Origin: Firmicutes bacterium UBA993
GTDB taxonomy: Bacteria > Bacillota > Dethiobacteria > DTU022
Direction of reading: 5' to 3'
DNA: 7,618 nucleotides
Assembly: GCA_002292015.1 (NCBI GenBank)
Contig: DBBD01000105.1
Span: forward strand, 1-7,618
A model generated the notes under the pieces. That model ran no database searches and was not told the DNA's origin. It was given only the letters and a program-made list of their open reading frames with translations. Of this stretch, positions 6,401 to 7,618 are shown one piece after another. Made by a program: the position numbers and the translations under genes. Each line of letters opens with the position of its first letter. Position 1 is the first letter of the stretch.

Positions 6401-7196
6401 GATAGAGATCGTTAAGATCAGAGGTGGCAAAACGCCCCCCGTCGAGCTGCACCATGGGTCGCAGATCAGGTGGGATAACCGGGATAGCGTCTAGAATCAT
6501 CCAGGCAGGGTCATTACCTGACTGGCGAAAGGCTTCGACCACCTCCAGGCGGCGGGTTGCCCTGATCTTCTTCTGGCCGCTGGAGCTGATCAGTTCTTCG
6601 CGCAGTTCTTCGGCAATCTCATCTAAATCGAGCCCGGCAAGCAGCTTTTTAACCGCTTCTGCGCCCATTTCAGCCTTAAACCCTTTACCGCTTTTAAAAA
6701 GAGCCTGATATTTATCAAAGTACTCGCGGTACTCCATTTCAGTCAGCAGCTGTTTCTTGCTTAAATAAGTATCACCCGGGTCAATAACCAGGTAAGCGGC
6801 AAAGTAAAGAACCTTCTCCAGGGCGCGCGGCGACATATCGAGCAGAAGCCCCATCCGGCTGGGGATACCCTTGAAATACCAGATATGTGAGACAGGAGCG
6901 GCCAGTTCAATATGTCCCATCCGTTCACGGCGGACCTTAGCCCGAGTCACCTCAACACCACAGCGATCACAGACAATCCCGCGGTAGCGAACCCGTTTGT
7001 ATTTTCCACAGTGACATTCCCAGTCTTTTTGCGGCCCGAATATTTTCTCGCAGAACAGTCCTTCACGTTCAGGTTTCAATGTCCGGTAGTTGATTGTTTC
7101 CGGCTTTTTCACTTCGCCCCGTGACCAGGCCCTTATCTGCCCCGATGATGCCAACCCAATTTTTAAAGCATCAAAATTGTTTACATCCAACAACAA
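3489..7196 (-). CDS. rpoC: DNA-directed RNA polymerase subunit beta'
   Basis: Beta' forms the clamp and most of the catalytic centre of RNA polymerase. The 1235-residue protein is complete. N-terminal zinc ribbon cysteines are at 61, 63, 76 and 79. The clamp coiled coil that contacts sigma is around 258-306. The active-site motif NADFDGDQM is at 454-462, with Mg-binding Asp456, Asp458 and Asp460. The bridge helix is about 772-808 ([17 protein letters not shown] within it). Second zinc site cysteines are 821, 895, 902 and 905. The trigger loop region is about 919-970 ([20 protein letters not shown] within it), with no large insertion of the E. coli SI3 type. The final 35 or so residues are a variable Pro/Glu/Lys-rich tail. 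The start is TTG at 7196, with AAAGGAG 5 nt before GATC-TTG's codon; further TTG codons follow in frame at 7193 and 7190. It lies 31 nt after the presumed rpoB, in the conserved rpoB-rpoC order. Confidence 0.98.
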   Translation of the reverse strand: [1235 protein letters not shown]

Positions 7197-7201
7197 GATC
7201 T

Positions 7202-7208
7202 CTCCTTT
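7202..7208 (-). promoter_or_regulatory. rpoC ribosome binding site
   Basis: The minus strand reads AAAGGAG, 5 nt before TTG at 7196. Three TTG codons stand in a row (7196, 7193, 7190), and this site could serve the first (5-nt spacing) or the second (8-nt spacing). No ATG or GTG is in a suitable position, so a TTG start is well supported. Confidence 0.85.
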
Positions 7209-7227
7209 CGCCAGGGGTTAACCTGTG

Positions 7228-7618
7228 CTACCAGTAGATGGTTTCTTCTTCTTCCAGATCATCGAGATCCTCATACTCTTCTTCCCGAACTCTTCTAGAT
7301 TTTTTCTTTTTAGCTGAATGCTTCAGATCAGTCTCTTCTTCCTCTTCGTCGATTGACTGCTCTTCCTCTTCTTCTTCTTCAAGCTCGTCCAGTGAAAGCT
7401 CTTCCACTTCAGAGTCCTCTTCCATTTCCTCGAAGATTGCAGAAACATTGCCGACCGAAAGATTTTCCTGATCGCCTTCATCAGCACTGTGATAAGCTGT
7501 TGTTGCCTCCAAACCATCGCTTTCCGATTTGGCTTCGATCGCCTCATCGTCTTCTGCAAAATCTTCTTCTACTTCATCGTCATCTTCTTCGAGACATTCT
7601 TCATCTTCATCTTCATCT
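7228..7618 (-). CDS. rpoB: Hyperacidic C-terminal part of presumed RNA polymerase beta subunit, partial
   Basis: The reading frame is open from the right edge to a TAG at 7230-7228, giving 129 visible residues. About 63 are Asp or Glu and about 9 are Lys or Arg. It begins DEDEDEECLEEDDDEVEED, contains a run of seven Glu, a basic patch KHSAKKKKSRRVR (7323-7285), and ends DDLEEEETIYW. No folded domain, signal or membrane segment is visible, so it is probably disordered. It is assigned to rpoB only because rpoB normally lies directly before rpoC, and beta subunits of Bacillota often end in a variable acidic tail. No conserved beta motif falls inside the window. A tail this long seems unusual. 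It could instead be a separate acidic protein. An internal TTG at 7512 could start a 94-residue product, but the open frame continues upstream without a break and only a weak GGAAAG precedes that codon. Confidence 0.65.
   Translation of the reverse strand, partial: DEDEDEECLEEDDDEVEEDFAEDDEAIEAKSESDGLEATTAYHSADEGDQENLSVGNVSAIFEEMEEDSEVEELSLDELEEEEEEEQSIDEEEEETDLKHSAKKKKSRRVREEEYEDLDDLEEEETIYW
7333..7380 (-). repeat. Purine-rich GAA/GAG triplet tract
   Basis: On the coding strand this stretch is almost entirely GAA, GAG and GAT codons, encoding the two Glu runs on either side of QSID. It is a simple-sequence tract within the acidic tail. GAA/GAG codons are mixed rather than uniform, which moderates slippage. 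Confidence 0.6.
7561..7618 (-). repeat. GAA/GAT triplet tract reaching the right edge
   Basis: The plus strand is made mainly of ATC and TTC triplets, encoding alternating Asp and Glu on the minus strand, broken by GTA, TGT and CTC codons (Val, Cys, Leu). The tract continues past the window edge, so its full length is unknown. Confidence 0.6.

Noticed and set aside
249..7124. Plus-strand open frames opposite fusA, rpsL and rpoC
   Set aside because: They are shadows of long, fully conserved minus-strand genes, with no recognisable domains or supported starts.
7238..7471. Plus-strand serine-rich open frame opposite the acidic tail
   Set aside because: It is the antisense of GAA/GAG/GAT repeats, which read as Ser on the other strand in this frame. 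It has no ribosome binding site and a low-complexity product.
7228..7512. A separate 94-residue acidic gene starting at TTG 7512
   Set aside because: The frame is open without a break to the window edge with the same acidic composition, and only a weak GGAAAG precedes the TTG. A C-terminal extension is simpler, though not proven.
7323..7559. Minus-strand Lys/Arg-rich frame overlapping the acidic tail
   Set aside because: It is a shifted frame of the same purine-rich repeats. The acidic frame runs in from the edge and ends just before rpoC.

Overview
The window holds a compact RNA polymerase / str operon segment in which every gene is on the minus strand. Transcription therefore runs from the right edge to the left edge. 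In transcription order the genes are: the 3' end of a very acidic reading frame taken to be rpoB (cut by the right edge), rpoC (RNA polymerase beta'), a small L7Ae-family RNA-binding protein (YbxF-like), rpsL (S12), rpsG (S7), fusA (EF-G), and a ribosome binding site plus probable first codons of the next gene, most likely tuf (EF-Tu), at the left edge. Almost all of the window is coding. The only gaps above 100 bases are rpoC to ybxF (120 nt) and rpsG to fusA (128 nt).

The organism is most likely a member of the Bacillota, probably of the Clostridia and Peptococcaceae-like. The evidence is the L7Ae-family gene between rpoC and rpsL, a beta' subunit of 1235 residues with no large insertion in the trigger loop, strong purine-rich Shine-Dalgarno sequences, and TTG start codons at rpoC and ybxF. 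This is inferred from gene order and protein character, not from a database match.

The genes supply linked parts of gene expression: the catalytic core of RNA polymerase, two 30S proteins (S12 at the decoding centre, S7 in the 30S head near the exit site), the translocase EF-G and probably EF-Tu. Tight spacing suggests co-transcription and translational coupling. The ybxF stop codon shares a base with the rpsL Shine-Dalgarno sequence. A near-consensus sigma-A-type promoter with an extended -10 lies between rpoC and ybxF, so the ribosomal half can probably be transcribed separately from the polymerase half.

I found no new defence, mobile or biosynthetic system; this is core housekeeping DNA. 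The unusual points are: (1) a hyperacidic C-terminal tail of at least 129 residues on the presumed beta subunit, with an embedded Lys/Arg patch; (2) a symmetric set of four alternating GAATC/GATTC segments in the rpsG-fusA gap that can form two mutually exclusive RNA folds; (3) the internal promoter; and (4) start-site oddities at rpoC, ybxF, rpsG and possibly tuf.
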